A stretch of DNA of 48,387 nucleotides, taken from assembly GCA_031291515.1 (NCBI GenBank), contig JARLIW010000195.1:1-48387 (forward strand). The letters run 5' to 3'. Position numbers and translations under genes: made by a program. Origin of the DNA: Beijerinckiaceae bacterium. Its GTDB lineage: Bacteria > Pseudomonadota > Alphaproteobacteria > Rhizobiales > Beijerinckiaceae. Each line of letters starts with the position of its first letter. The first letter of the stretch is position 1. Of this stretch, positions 1 to 8,604 are shown piece by piece. The notes beneath the pieces are model-generated. The model was given only the letters and a program-made list of their open reading frames with translations. It searched no databases and had not been told where the DNA came from.

Positions 1-3000
1 AGTTTCTCTTCCTCCATCAACGACAGGACCATCGCCTTGTCGCGCAATTCGCTGCCGTAATCGTTGAGGTAGATTTTGGGATCGCGCGGGATCGCGGCCT
101 CCTTGACGAGGTTGGCGGCGAGATCGCGCTCGCCGACATGGTTCAAGGCCGCCGCGAGCTGGACGCGGGCGATGTCGCTCGGCAAATGCCCCGCGAGCCG
201 ATTCGCGGCATAGCGCAATTGCGAGAGATCGAGCTTATCGGCTCGCGCGAGGACGATGGCCGCATAGGCCACGCCGGCCGCCTCTTGCGGACTTTGGCCG
301 ACGCTCGCGAATTGGCCCGCAAGCCACGTGACGGCGCGGTTTTCCATCGACGTCGGCACTTCCAGTCCTTGCGCGCGGGCATGCTGGAGGAAATCGAGCG
401 CATAGGCGGTCAGCCAGAGATGCCCCGTGTCGAACGACGTCCAATAGCCGAAGGAGCCGTCGCTCGCCTGGAGCGAATATAGGCGCTGGATCGCGCTTTG
501 CGCCGTGGGGGTGCCCGGTGTCGCGAGCGCCAGGGTGCCGCCGAGTTTTTTGACGAAGAGTTCGGGAAAGGCCCGGCTGATGGTCTGCTCGGCGCAGCCG
601 TAGGGATAAGCGCGAAGCGATGCGAGCAGGCCGGGCACATCGAAGGCCGGCATGTTCGACGCCGTGACATCGAGTTTTCCCGTGCCGGGCACGAGCCCTT
701 GGCCCAAGGCGTCGTCCGCGACGAGGCGTTGGCCCGGCGCGAGCGTGATGATCTGGCGGTTGGTGACGAAGGCATTGGGCGTCCGCACCGAGATCTCGAA
801 GTCGCGCTCCGCGATCGTGCCATCGGCGCCCTTGGCGGTGATGTGAATGCGGCCGGTCCCTGGCACGCTATCGGCGGTCAGCACGCGATCGACATAGCGC
901 CTCTTGTCGCGTTTCACGTCCTTGAACAGAGCGTCGGCCTTGTTGACGCTCACCGCGCCCTCGGTCTTGATGGTGACCGTATAGGTCTGCTCCGGGGCTT
1001 CGAGGTCGGTCAGCATCAGGCGCGCGGTGGCTTTGTCGCCGGGCGCGAGAAAGCGCGGCAAGGTCAGCTCGGCGAGCAGCGGCGGGCGCACGGTCGTTTG
1101 GTGGTCCGCCGAGCCGAAGCGGTTGTTGGTCCAGGCAACGGCCATTAGCCGGATGCGGCCGCTGAAGTCGGGCACGTCGACGCCGATCGTCGCATGGCCC
1201 TTCGAATCGAGTTTTACCGGGCCTTGGAACAAAGCCACGGTCTTGAACGTCTTGACGTCGAGACCGCCGGTCTTGAGGTTGGCGTTGTCGCCGCCTTGCG
1301 TCAATTGTCCGACCTGACCCGACGGGTCGATGAGCGCGTTGAATACATCGCGCAACTCGAAACCGGGCGCGCGCCGGCCGAGATAGAAATCGGCTGGATC
1401 GGGCGTTTCGAAATCGGTCATCAGCAGGACCGCTTCATCGACCGCCGCGAGCGTCACGAAAGCGTCTTCGCCGTTTGCCCCCGCGACGTTCACGTCGACG
1501 TTGAGTTTCGTCAGCGGATGGACGGTATCGGGCGCTTTGAGGGAAACCTCGAGCTTATGCGTGGCGGTGACGCCGGGGACCCAGGCGAGCCCCACCGCGC
1601 GGACGGGCAGCCGGGGCAGAACCGCGCCGGCGGGCGAGACCGCGACGGCGAGAATATAGGCGCCGCTGGCGGGAACGTCGGCGGCGTCGAACTCGACCGC
1701 GCCGCCGCCCTTCGGCATGTCGATTTCATGCAGGCCGTGGAGGCCGTTGCCCTCGAGCATCACGAGGACGCGCCCGACGAAAGCCGGTTCGACCATCGCG
1801 CGCACCTTGCCCGCAGGGGCGTTTTTATCGACCGTCACGGCCATGATTTCCGGCTTGCGGTTGGCGGTGTCCCCGCCGCTCGACCACCAGCCCGCGCCAA
1901 AGCGCAGGCTCGTCGCGGTCTTGCCGGAATCGTCATAGGCTTCGAGACGCCACTGCCCGTTCGTCACTTTCGCCGAGATCGTGGCGCGTCCGTCCGCGCC
2001 AAAGGTCAGGTCGCCGCCGTTGGCCGGCTGGTCGATGATCGTCGATTTCCATTGCCAGCGGCCATCCCGGTAGAAATAGCTGTATTCGTAATCCTCTTTC
2101 ACGAGGCTCCATTTGACGTTGGCTAAGGCCACGGGCTTGCCGTCGCCGTCAAGCGAGACGGCATCGAAAGTCGCTTCGGCCCCGTCGGCCAATCCCTCGC
2201 CGAACCGGGCATGGAGTCCGATGAAATGGTTGGCCGTGTGCAAGGGCTTGGTCAGTTCCGCAAGCGCCGCGCGTCCGTCGACATCGTTGACCGTGGCGTG
2301 GAGCGCGATTTCGAGCGGGCTCGACGTATCGGGAACTTCGTCGATTTGCAAAACGGCGGTGGCGGCGCCCTTGTCGTCCGTCGTGAAGCTCTGGGTCTCC
2401 AAGGCTTTAGGCAGGAAGGGCTCTTGCGCCAAGCCAAAGCGGAAATCCTCGAACCCCGCGAAGGGATGGGCGGACGGCTGGATCGTGGCCTCGACCTGGC
2501 CCGAGAGATCGGCGCCAGGGCTGCCATAGAAATAATCCGCCGAGACTTTCGCCTCGATCGCGGCGCTGGCGTCCAACGGGCCGGCCGGCAATGTCAGTTT
2601 GGCCTCGAGCCGGGGCGGCACGAAATCCTGCACAGACACCGAGATCGTGCCGATTTCCGTCTTGCCGCCGGCGCTCGCCCAGATCCGCCAGGTGCCGCTG
2701 AAGGCATTGTCAGGCACCGCGAAATCGAGGGCGCCGCCGCTCGCGCTGGCGAGGGTCATCGCGCGTTTGTCGACTTCGATCCCGTCGGGCCGCACGATAT
2801 GAAGCGTCAGCGGCAGGTTCGGCACCGCCTTGGCATCGCGGTCGCGCAGCAGCGCGCCGATATGCATGGTTTCGCCGGGCCGGTAGACGCCGCGATCCGT
2901 CCACAAAAACGCATCGTTGGTGTCCGGTGGCGCGCGGCCCTTGATGTCGAGATCGCTGAGATCGAGCGCGGGCGAATCGATCTGCAGCCAGGTGAAACCG

Positions 3001-3995
3001 CCGTTATCGCTCGTGGCCGTGAGGATTTTCGGGGCGTCGCCGTGCTCGCCGCGCAGCAGGCTGCCGGGGATCAGAAAGCGCCCGTCGGCATCGCTCTTAT
3101 AGGATCCGAGGATCTCGTTGCTTTGCGCGATCAAGCGCAGCGTAACGCCGGCCAAGGGCTTGGCGGTCTGCAGCGAACGCGCGCTGACGAGCAGGCCGTT
3201 GCCCGTCTTGATCGTGACGAGCCCCGTATCGGAAACGCTGAACCATTGTGTCGCGCGTTCGGTATCCTTCTCGGGCGTGCCGGTGTCGGGTTCGGCGAAG
3301 GCGACGTAAATGCCGGGTTGCAAATCCTTGATCAGCGCGCCGACGGGAATGGCCGTCGTGACCTGCTTGTTTCGCGCCGAGTTGATGGCCAGCGTTCCTT
3401 CGAAGATCTTGGAGCTGCTGTCTTTAATATTTTCGATCGTATAGCCGCTCAGCGCTTGGCCAAACCAGTCGTTGACGAGTTGTCCGATGATGGCGCGTTC
3501 GCTGAACCGGTAGAGCGTGATATGTGCCTTGCCGGTATTGACGCTCTTGAGCGGGAGAGCGGCGTCTTTCGTGAAGGGAAGCAGCGTCTTGCCTTGATCG
3601 AAACTCAGTTGCGCGTCGCGGTCCGGCACTTGGACGTCGAGCGGGACGTCCTTGGCGAGCTTGGTGTCGTCGGCGCCGGGCAGACCTGCCTTGAGTGTGA
3701 TCCTATAGTGGTCGCCGTGCTTCAAACCGCTGATGCAGAGGTCCTTTCCGCGCGCTTCCAAGGAATGATCGATCGCGGGCTCGATGGCCACGAAGGGCTC
3801 GAGCGCATTGGCCTTGGCGCGCGGCAGCTCGCCCGAAAAACTGAAACAGGCGCTTGGTACAGCGCGATCCGGTTCCACCGTGACGTTGAGATAATCGAGC
3901 GCCAAGACCGGCGAGGCCATCGTGAGAGGCACGAGCAGCGCGACGGTTCGGAAAAGGGATGCGATCGGTGAGGCGGGAGCAAGACGAAGCGCCAT
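1..3995 (-). CDS. alpha-2-macroglobulin family protein (YfhM type), C-terminus beyond window
   Basis: Bacterial alpha-2-macroglobulins are large periplasmic or lipid-anchored protease traps. They bind an attacking protease through an internal thioester and are thought to guard the cell envelope. The ATG at 3995 follows an AGGAGA ribosome site, and residues 1 to about 32 form a signal peptide with a clear hydrophobic core. No lipobox Cys is evident, so the protein is probably soluble in the periplasm. The body reads as repeated macroglobulin beta-domains, including the family-typical segment TDRGVYRPGE. The thioester motif CAEQ (CxEQ) is intact, with Cys at about residue 1134, inside YPYGCAEQTISR. 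There are 1331 codons and no stop before the window edge, so several hundred C-terminal residues are missing. In many genomes the partner gene is pbpC; it would lie outside this window. Confidence 0.93.
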   Translation of the reverse strand, partial: MALRLAPASPIASLFRTVALLVPLTMASPVLALDYLNVTVEPDRAVPSACFSFSGELPRAKANALEPFVAIEPAIDHSLEARGKDLCISGLKHGDHYRITLKAGLPGADDTKLAKDVPLDVQVPDRDAQLSFDQGKTLLPFTKDAALPLKSVNTGKAHITLYRFSERAIIGQLVNDWFGQALSGYTIENIKDSSSKIFEGTLAINSARNKQVTTAIPVGALIKDLQPGIYVAFAEPDTGTPEKDTERATQWFSVSDTGLVTIKTGNGLLVSARSLQTAKPLAGVTLRLIAQSNEILGSYKSDADGRFLIPGSLLRGEHGDAPKILTATSDNGGFTWLQIDSPALDLSDLDIKGRAPPDTNDAFLWTDRGVYRPGETMHIGALLRDRDAKAVPNLPLTLHIVRPDGIEVDKRAMTLASASGGALDFAVPDNAFSGTWRIWASAGGKTEIGTISVSVQDFVPPRLEAKLTLPAGPLDASAAIEAKVSADYFYGSPGADLSGQVEATIQPSAHPFAGFEDFRFGLAQEPFLPKALETQSFTTDDKGAATAVLQIDEVPDTSSPLEIALHATVNDVDGRAALAELTKPLHTANHFIGLHARFGEGLADGAEATFDAVSLDGDGKPVALANVKWSLVKEDYEYSYFYRDGRWQWKSTIIDQPANGGDLTFGADGRATISAKVTNGQWRLEAYDDSGKTATSLRFGAGWWSSGGDTANRKPEIMAVTVDKNAPAGKVRAMVEPAFVGRVLVMLEGNGLHGLHEIDMPKGGGAVEFDAADVPASGAYILAVAVSPAGAVLPRLPVRAVGLAWVPGVTATHKLEVSLKAPDTVHPLTKLNVDVNVAGANGEDAFVTLAAVDEAVLLMTDFETPDPADFYLGRRAPGFELRDVFNALIDPSGQVGQLTQGGDNANLKTGGLDVKTFKTVALFQGPVKLDSKGHATIGVDVPDFSGRIRLMAVAWTNNRFGSADHQTTVRPPLLAELTLPRFLAPGDKATARLMLTDLEAPEQTYTVTIKTEGAVSVNKADALFKDVKRDKRRYVDRVLTADSVPGTGRIHITAKGADGTIAERDFEISVRTPNAFVTNRQIITLAPGQRLVADDALGQGLVPGTGKLDVTASNMPAFDVPGLLASLRAYPYGCAEQTISRAFPELFVKKLGGTLALATPGTPTAQSAIQRLYSLQASDGSFGYWTSFDTGHLWLTAYALDFLQHARAQGLEVPTSMENRAVTWLAGQFASVGQSPQEAAGVAYAAIVLARADKLDLSQLRYAANRLAGHLPSDIARVQLAAALNHVGERDLAANLVKEAAIPRDPKIYLNDYGSELRDKAMVLSLMEEEK

Positions 3996-4035
3996 CGGGT
4001 CTCTCCTGGCAAGGGCTCGCTATGAGCGCGGCCGG

Positions 4036-4079
4036 CGAAATCCTATCTCAGATCCCCGGAGACGTCTGCTAGGATTTCG
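4036..4079 (-). promoter_or_regulatory. 10-bp perfect inverted repeat upstream of the macroglobulin gene
   Basis: CGAAATCCTA (4036-4045) and TAGGATTTCG (4070-4079) are exact reverse complements separated by 24 bases. Inside them, CAGA/TCTG can extend the stem. The repeat ends about 40 bases upstream of the start codon at 3995. It could be a structured 5' leader or an operator; the sequence alone does not decide. Confidence 0.5.
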
Positions 4080-4266
4080 TCGAAGTGACGAAATGGCGGC
4101 ATCCCGGCCGCCTTGCCACGCGCGTCCCTTTTTCCGTCTCCCCGGGGCGGGCTTCGTCGACGAGCGTTTCGCGCGCAAGTGGCTTGCGGGTTAGGGTCTT
4201 GCGGCGCAAGGAGCGGGCCCAAAATTCTTGCGCCGGCAAGCCCGGACAAGGTTGTGGCGGCCTACG

Positions 4267-4288
4267 AAAAGGGGGCGCGTACGCCCCC
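4267..4288 (-). terminator. rho-independent terminator of the OmpA-family gene
   Basis: A perfect 7-bp GC stem (GGGGGCG at 4271-4277, CGCCCCC at 4282-4288) with a 4-base loop is followed, in minus-strand reading, by TTTT. It lies about 35 bases past the stop codon at 4323. Confidence 0.75.
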
Positions 4289-4322
4289 TCATGGTTCATC
4301 TCCAAACCAAAGGCCACGCGCC

Positions 4323-5918
4323 TCAGCGCGGGACGGCTTGTCCGGTATCAGCCAACAACGGCGTGATGCGCTGCACGATGACGCGGCGGTTGATCCGCGA
4401 CGGCCCCGTCGTTTGCTCCTTCGGATATTGCTGTCCGTATCCCTGCGTGGTCAGATTTTCCGGGGGCACCTTGAATTCGCGCGTGAGAAGCGCCGCGACG
4501 GATTGCGCCCGGCGGTCCGAAAGCGACAGATTGTCGGTCGGATTGCCGACCGCGTCGGTAAAGCCTTCGACCAAGAAGACTTCGTTGGGATTGCGCGCCA
4601 CGGCCTTGTTGATCGCTTCGCCGAGAACGCGCAATTTGTTCACTTGGTCCGGCCCGACGATCCAGGAGCCGGTATCGAAGTTCAATGTATTGATGTCGAC
4701 GCTGCGCATCCGGGCCCGCAGGGCGGGGCTGTAGAGCACTTGGTCCAAGGTGTAGCGTTGGGCCAGGGGCTGGATCGGAGGCGCGATCAGCGTGTCATAC
4801 AAGACGTCGGCCGATGCGGTATCGGCATCCACGTCATATTCCGCGGGCGGGATGTCGATCGGCGGGGGAGGAAGTACGACGACATCCTCCCGATAATCGC
4901 GAACCTGACCGTCGTAGCCATTGTCGATCAGCACATATTCGCTGCCGTCCGGGAAACGCCGGAAACGGCGCAAGAGCCGTCCTTGGGGATCCGTGACGGT
5001 GATGATGTGCGATCCGTCGGGGCGATCATACGTGTTGATGATTTCGTTGTCGTGACGTTCGGTCCGGACGGATAGGCCGAGGTCGTGGAAGCGTTCGGTT
5101 TCATCGTGGACGATGAAATTCTGGCCGCCCTCGCCAATGATGGTGCGGCCGGGCTCGCGGATGAAATCGATTCCGCCTTGATGGGTCTCGTGCCGGTCGC
5201 GGTGAATATCCGCGAGGCTGTGGGCGTTCGCCCCCGCGAGCACGCCGGCGGTGAGCCCAGCCGCGACGCCGGTGGCGGCGCCCGTTGGTCTGCCGGTCCG
5301 GCCCGCGTTCGCCGGACCCGGACGTCCCGCGCCGGGACCTGTCTGTCCTGGCGTGGCTTGTCCCTGGGGCCCCGGTGCCGCAGGCGTTTGGGGAGGCGCT
5401 TTCGTTGGCGGCGTGGCGGGTGGAACTGGTTTTTCGGCGGCGGGGGCCGGCGGCGTCGCCGGTTTCGCCGGGGCGGGTGGCGCGACGCGTTTCTCTTCAG
5501 CCGGCGCATGTGGCGGCGGCTTCACGGCGGCGGGGGCCGGGGGCGTTGCCGGTTTCGCCGGGGCGGGTGGCGCGGCGTGTTTCTCTTCAGCCGGCGCATG
5601 TGGCGGCGGCGGTTTCACGGCGGCGGGAGCCGGGGGTGTCGCGGGTCTCGCCGGGGCCGGCGGCTTCACGGCGGCGGGAGCCGGGGGTGCCGCGGGTTTC
5701 GCCGGAGCCGGCGGCGCATGAGGCGGTGGCGCGGCAGGCGCGTGGGGCGGGGCCTTCCTTTCCTCTTCTCTTTTCTTTTGCTCTTCCGCGCCGCCGGGCT
5801 GTGCTTGCGCCATTTGCATGGTCGCCGGTGCATATTGGGCAAATCCGGCACCGGGTTGGGCCAATAGCATGGCAGGCATGACCGTCGTCGCGGCAAGGAT
5901 TGTTTTGATTGTTTTCAT
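4323..5918 (-). CDS. OmpA-family outer-membrane/peptidoglycan-binding protein with Pro/Ala-rich linker
   Basis: The 531-residue protein has a signal peptide (residues 1 to about 27, ending AGFAQ). A long low-complexity segment rich in Pro, Ala, Lys and Glu follows (about residues 45-210). A conserved middle region (about 230-400) contains GGQNFIVHD and DPQGRLLRRFRR. The C-terminal OmpA domain (about 405-520) carries VEGFTDAVG and LSLSDRRAQSV, the segment that contacts peptidoglycan. The Pro-rich stretch probably spans the periplasm or exposes the middle domain. The gene is divergent from flgB across about 230 bases and has its own terminator, so it is a single-gene unit. OmpA-like C-termini also occur in MotB proteins, but no motor-type membrane helix is present, so a stator role is unlikely. 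Confidence 0.9.
   Translation of the reverse strand: MKTIKTILAATTVMPAMLLAQPGAGFAQYAPATMQMAQAQPGGAEEQKKREEERKAPPHAPAAPPPHAPPAPAKPAAPPAPAAVKPPAPARPATPPAPAAVKPPPPHAPAEEKHAAPPAPAKPATPPAPAAVKPPPHAPAEEKRVAPPAPAKPATPPAPAAEKPVPPATPPTKAPPQTPAAPGPQGQATPGQTGPGAGRPGPANAGRTGRPTGAATGVAAGLTAGVLAGANAHSLADIHRDRHETHQGGIDFIREPGRTIIGEGGQNFIVHDETERFHDLGLSVRTERHDNEIINTYDRPDGSHIITVTDPQGRLLRRFRRFPDGSEYVLIDNGYDGQVRDYREDVVVLPPPPIDIPPAEYDVDADTASADVLYDTLIAPPIQPLAQRYTLDQVLYSPALRARMRSVDINTLNFDTGSWIVGPDQVNKLRVLGEAINKAVARNPNEVFLVEGFTDAVGNPTDNLSLSDRRAQSVAALLTREFKVPPENLTTQGYGQQYPKEQTTGPSRINRRVIVQRITPLLADTGQAVPR
5435..5715 (-). repeat. in-frame tandem repeats coding the Pro/Ala-rich linker
   Basis: Two near-identical 90-base units are in register; TTCTCTTCAGCCGGCGCATG begins at 5491 and again at 5581. 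They are followed by shorter degenerate copies of about 45 bases. All preserve the reading frame and encode PAPAKPATPPAPAAVKPP-like units. Copy number is likely to vary between strains. Confidence 0.75.
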
Positions 5919-6151
5919 TTAAGAGGGCCTCGTGAAAAGACTATCGATGGTCAACCTGGTGTGAAGGTTCCCATGAAAGGGGGACGTCGTGGCTTACTTA
6001 TGGCAGGGCGTGGGTTCAGGGCGGCGTCATTCGCATTTGATGCTTTGTTACATGTACGGATGCTGAATGCGGTTGGTGCTTCAAACTAGCCAGCTTGGTG
6101 CAAGCTTTAGATCCTATCAATGAATTGTCACAATTACATTTGGGACTAACG
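5919..6151. promoter_or_regulatory. divergent promoter region between the OmpA-family gene and flgB
   Basis: About 230 bases, more AT-rich than the flanking genes, must hold the promoters of both the minus-strand OmpA-family gene and the plus-strand flagellar operon. A perfect palindrome AATTGTCACAATT lies at 6123-6135, 17 bases before the flgB ATG. No convincing sigma-54 or sigma-28 motif was found. Confidence 0.5.
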
Positions 6152-6532
6152 ATGGAGCCGATCTACCTTCTCAGCCTAGCCTCCCGCAAAAGCGGTTGGC
6201 TGGCCGCGCGGCAAGCAACCGTCGCCAGCAACATATCGAACGCCAACACCCCTGGCTATAGAGCCAAGGACCTGGCGGCGTTCTCCGAAGTTCTCAATAA
6301 AACGCAGATGACTCTCGCGTCGACGAACGTCGGGCATATCACGCCAGACAACCCCGATGCCGTCGACGAGGCCAAGTCAGCGACGGGGAATTGGGAGGTG
6401 ACGGAAACAGGAAATTCCGTCGGGCTCGAAGAAGAATTGATGAAGGCCAATACGATCAGCGGCGATTACGAACTGACCACGAATATCGTGAAGAGTTTTC
6501 ACGCCATGCTGATGTCGGTCGTCAAGGAGTAA
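6152..6532 (+). CDS. flgB: flagellar basal-body rod protein FlgB
   Basis: FlgB is a proximal rod subunit of the flagellar basal body, exported through the flagellar type III apparatus. The 126-residue product starts MEPIYLLSLASRKSGWLAAR and holds the rod-protein signature ASNISNANTPGYRAKDL (about residues 26-42). Its C-terminal helix is typical of rod and hook proteins. An in-frame upstream start at 6095 would add 19 residues unlike any FlgB N-terminus, so the ATG at 6152 is preferred. It opens the operon, and flgC follows 6 bases after its stop. Confidence 0.95.
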   Translation: MEPIYLLSLASRKSGWLAARQATVASNISNANTPGYRAKDLAAFSEVLNKTQMTLASTNVGHITPDNPDAVDEAKSATGNWEVTETGNSVGLEEELMKANTISGDYELTTNIVKSFHAMLMSVVKE

Positions 6533-6538
6533 TAAGCC

Positions 6539-6955
6539 ATGATCGATCCGTTGCAGGCTGCTTTCAGCATCGCCGCCTCTGGCATGTCCGCCAACTCGGC
6601 CCGCTTGAGGGTCACGTCGGAAAACATTGCCAACGCGCAATCGACGGGGCAGACGCCGGGCGCCGATCCTTACCGGCGCAAGACGATCAGCTTTGAAAGC
6701 GCGATGGACGAAGTCTCGGGGGCCGATGTCGTGAAGGTCAGTTCGATCGGCAGCGATCCCACGCCGTTCAATTTACAGCTCGATCCCGGCAATCCGGCCG
6801 CGGATGGTAAAGGATTTGTAAAGATTCCAAATGTTAACCTTCTTATGGAGATGGGTGACATGCGGGAAGCCAACCGCTCATACGAAGCCAACCTTCAGGT
6901 CATCAAGCAGTCGAACGCCCTGTTATCGATGACCATCGGTCTGCTGAAAGGATAA
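6539..6955 (+). CDS. flgC: flagellar basal-body rod protein FlgC
   Basis: FlgC is a rod subunit that assembles with FlgB, FlgF and FliE. The 138-residue protein has the N-terminal rod signature [25 protein letters not shown]. Its C-terminal segment ([20 protein letters not shown]) is diagnostic for FlgC. It lies tightly between flgB and fliE, with 2 bases to the next ATG, so the genes are probably translated from one message. Confidence 0.97.
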   Translation: MIDPLQAAFSIAASGMSANSARLRVTSENIANAQSTGQTPGADPYRRKTISFESAMDEVSGADVVKVSSIGSDPTPFNLQLDPGNPAADGKGFVKIPNVNLLMEMGDMREANRSYEANLQVIKQSNALLSMTIGLLKG

Positions 6956-6957
6956 CC

Positions 6958-7290
6958 ATGCTCGCCGCAATCCCTCTCGTCTCGTCCGCGATCTCGTCGC
7001 TTCTCGGCTCGTCGCAAGCCGCTCCGGTCACGCAGTCGCTGCAAGCCGTGCAATCCACGTCGTCCGGCGCCGGAGGGGATTTTTCCTCGATGATGGCGCA
7101 ATTGGCCAACGGCACCGTCGATTCGTTGAACACGTCGGAGCGAATGTCGATCGCCGGGATGAGCGGCAAGGCCACGACGCAATCGGTCGTCGAGGCTGTC
7201 ATGCAGGCTCAAGAATCGCTTCAGACCGCGGTCGCGGTCCGTGACAAGGCCGTGTCGGCCTTTCAAGAAGTTACGCGTATGTCGATCTGA
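6958..7290 (+). CDS. fliE: flagellar hook-basal body complex protein FliE
   Basis: FliE links the MS ring (FliF) to the rod. The product is 110 residues, the normal size. The C-terminal half (SIAGMSGKATTQSVVEAVMQAQESLQTAVAVRDKAVSAFQEVTRMSI) is the conserved FliE helix pair, and the N-terminal third is Ser/Ala-rich and variable as usual. It follows flgC by 2 bases and precedes flgG by 9 bases. Confidence 0.94.
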   Translation: MLAAIPLVSSAISSLLGSSQAAPVTQSLQAVQSTSSGAGGDFSSMMAQLANGTVDSLNTSERMSIAGMSGKATTQSVVEAVMQAQESLQTAVAVRDKAVSAFQEVTRMSI

Positions 7291-7299
7291 GGGTAGGAC

Positions 7300-8088
7300 A
7301 TGAAAGCGCTCGCCATTGCGGCAACCGGTATGAATGCTCAATCGACGAACGTCGATGTGATCGCGAACAATATCGCCAACATTAATACCACAGGGTTCAA
7401 GCGCTCGCGTGCCGAGTTCACCGATCTTCTCTATGAAACACAGCGCCTCGCCGGCGTTTCGAATCGCGGCAATCAGGGCGTCGTGCCCGAAGGCGCGGAA
7501 ATCGGCCTCGGCGTGAAGACGGCGGCGATTCGCACCTTGAATATCCAGGGGACGCTGACCAATACCGGAAACCAGTTGGACTTGGCGTTGACAGGATCGG
7601 GCTATTTCCAAATCACCAATTCCAACGGCGGTTTGAATTATACACGGGCCGGCGCGTTCAACACCAATGCCACGGGTCAGTTGGTCACGATCGACGGCAG
7701 CGTGGTCAATCCGCCGATCATCGTTCCGACAAACGCGACGAAAGTGAACGTCAGTCAATCCGGCGCGGTCACCGCGACGGTGACGGGATCGACGACGCCA
7801 CTTGCCTTGGGCCAGTTGACCGTCGCGACCTTCGCCAATCCGGCCGGCCTGCTCGCGTTGGGCGGCAATCTGTTTCAGGAAACCGCGGCCTCCGGCGCCC
7901 CGGTCGTCGGCGTTCCCGGCGATCCCGGATTTGCCACGATCACGCAAGGCTATTTGGAAGCGTCCAACGTCGATCCCGTGAGCGAAATTACCAATCTGAT
8001 TTCCGCCCAGCGTGCCTACGAAATGAATTCGAAGATCATCACCGCTGCGGATCAGATGAGTCAGACGCTCTCGAAGAATATGGGCTAG
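7300..8088 (+). CDS. flgG: flagellar distal rod protein FlgG
   Basis: FlgG forms the distal rod that passes through the P and L rings. The 262-residue length is standard. The N-terminus [20 protein letters not shown] with [18 protein letters not shown] is the rod/hook signature, and the C-terminus ([29 protein letters not shown]) is specific to FlgG. The gene lies in the same operon, with flgA 51 bases downstream. Confidence 0.97.
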   Translation: MKALAIAATGMNAQSTNVDVIANNIANINTTGFKRSRAEFTDLLYETQRLAGVSNRGNQGVVPEGAEIGLGVKTAAIRTLNIQGTLTNTGNQLDLALTGSGYFQITNSNGGLNYTRAGAFNTNATGQLVTIDGSVVNPPIIVPTNATKVNVSQSGAVTATVTGSTTPLALGQLTVATFANPAGLLALGGNLFQETAASGAPVVGVPGDPGFATITQGYLEASNVDPVSEITNLISAQRAYEMNSKIITAADQMSQTLSKNMG

Positions 8089-8139
8089 GCGAACACCGGC
8101 CTCGCTTCAACCGTTTAATGCGCGCGGAGGACAGTCACG

Positions 8140-8604
8140 ATGCGGCTCACGACTTTACGGACGATCATCGGACTTGTCGGCGTTTCGCTCTTCGCTTGGG
8201 CCGGGCCAGCGTCCGCGGCCCAGCGGCTGCCTGTCGCCGCGGTCACCATTTACCCCGGCGACATGCTGCGCGACAACATGCTCACCGATCATGATTTTCC
8301 CGATCAGATCGCATCGGATGGCTATATCAACAAGCGCGCGGATCTCGTCGGCAAGGTCGCGCGGCGCACCTTGTTGCCGGGCCAAGCGATCTCGACCAAT
8401 TCCGTCGCCTTGCCGAAGTTGGTTACGATCGGGGCGATGGTGAAGCTCATCTTCGAGGAAGGCGGTCTGACGATTTCGACTTATGCCTCCGCCCTTCAGG
8501 CGGGCGCGGCGGGTGATCTCATTTCCGTCCGCAATCTCGAAAGTGGTTTGACCCTGACGGGGGTCATCGCGCCGGACGGCTCGATCCATGTGAGCAACGG
8601 ATGA
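8140..8604 (+). CDS. flgA: flagellar basal-body P-ring assembly chaperone FlgA
   Basis: FlgA is a periplasmic chaperone for FlgI during P-ring formation. The 154-residue product has a signal peptide (residues 1 to about 27, ending ASA) and a SAF-type region (VTIYPGDMLRDNMLTDHDF and LVGKVARRTLLPGQAI). It is the short rhizobial form, lacking the extra N-terminal domain of the enteric protein. The start follows GGAGGACAGTCACG. Its stop overlaps the flgI start, which suggests coupled translation of chaperone and client. Confidence 0.93.
   Translation: MRLTTLRTIIGLVGVSLFAWAGPASAAQRLPVAAVTIYPGDMLRDNMLTDHDFPDQIASDGYINKRADLVGKVARRTLLPGQAISTNSVALPKLVTIGAMVKLIFEEGGLTISTYASALQAGAAGDLISVRNLESGLTLTGVIAPDGSIHVSNG

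Larger units (their letters stand above)
3996..4322. other. intergenic stretch between the macroglobulin and OmpA-family genes
   Basis: No convincing gene is seen here. The stretch holds the upstream region of the macroglobulin gene with a strong inverted repeat (4036-4079), two small CTTGC/GCAAG hairpins (4198-4210 and 4227-4240), and the terminator of the OmpA-family gene (4267-4288). Confidence 0.7.

Noticed and set aside
2211-3971. Long open frame on the plus strand (586 codons)
   Set aside because: It lies antisense to the macroglobulin gene, which has a signal peptide, ribosome site and family motifs. The plus-strand translation is Arg/Gly-rich and unlike any family, a GC-rich shadow.
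5919-6151. Sigma-54 or sigma-28 promoter for the flgB operon
   Set aside because: GG and GC pairs at the required 10-base spacing, or a sigma-28 consensus, were not found on careful reading.
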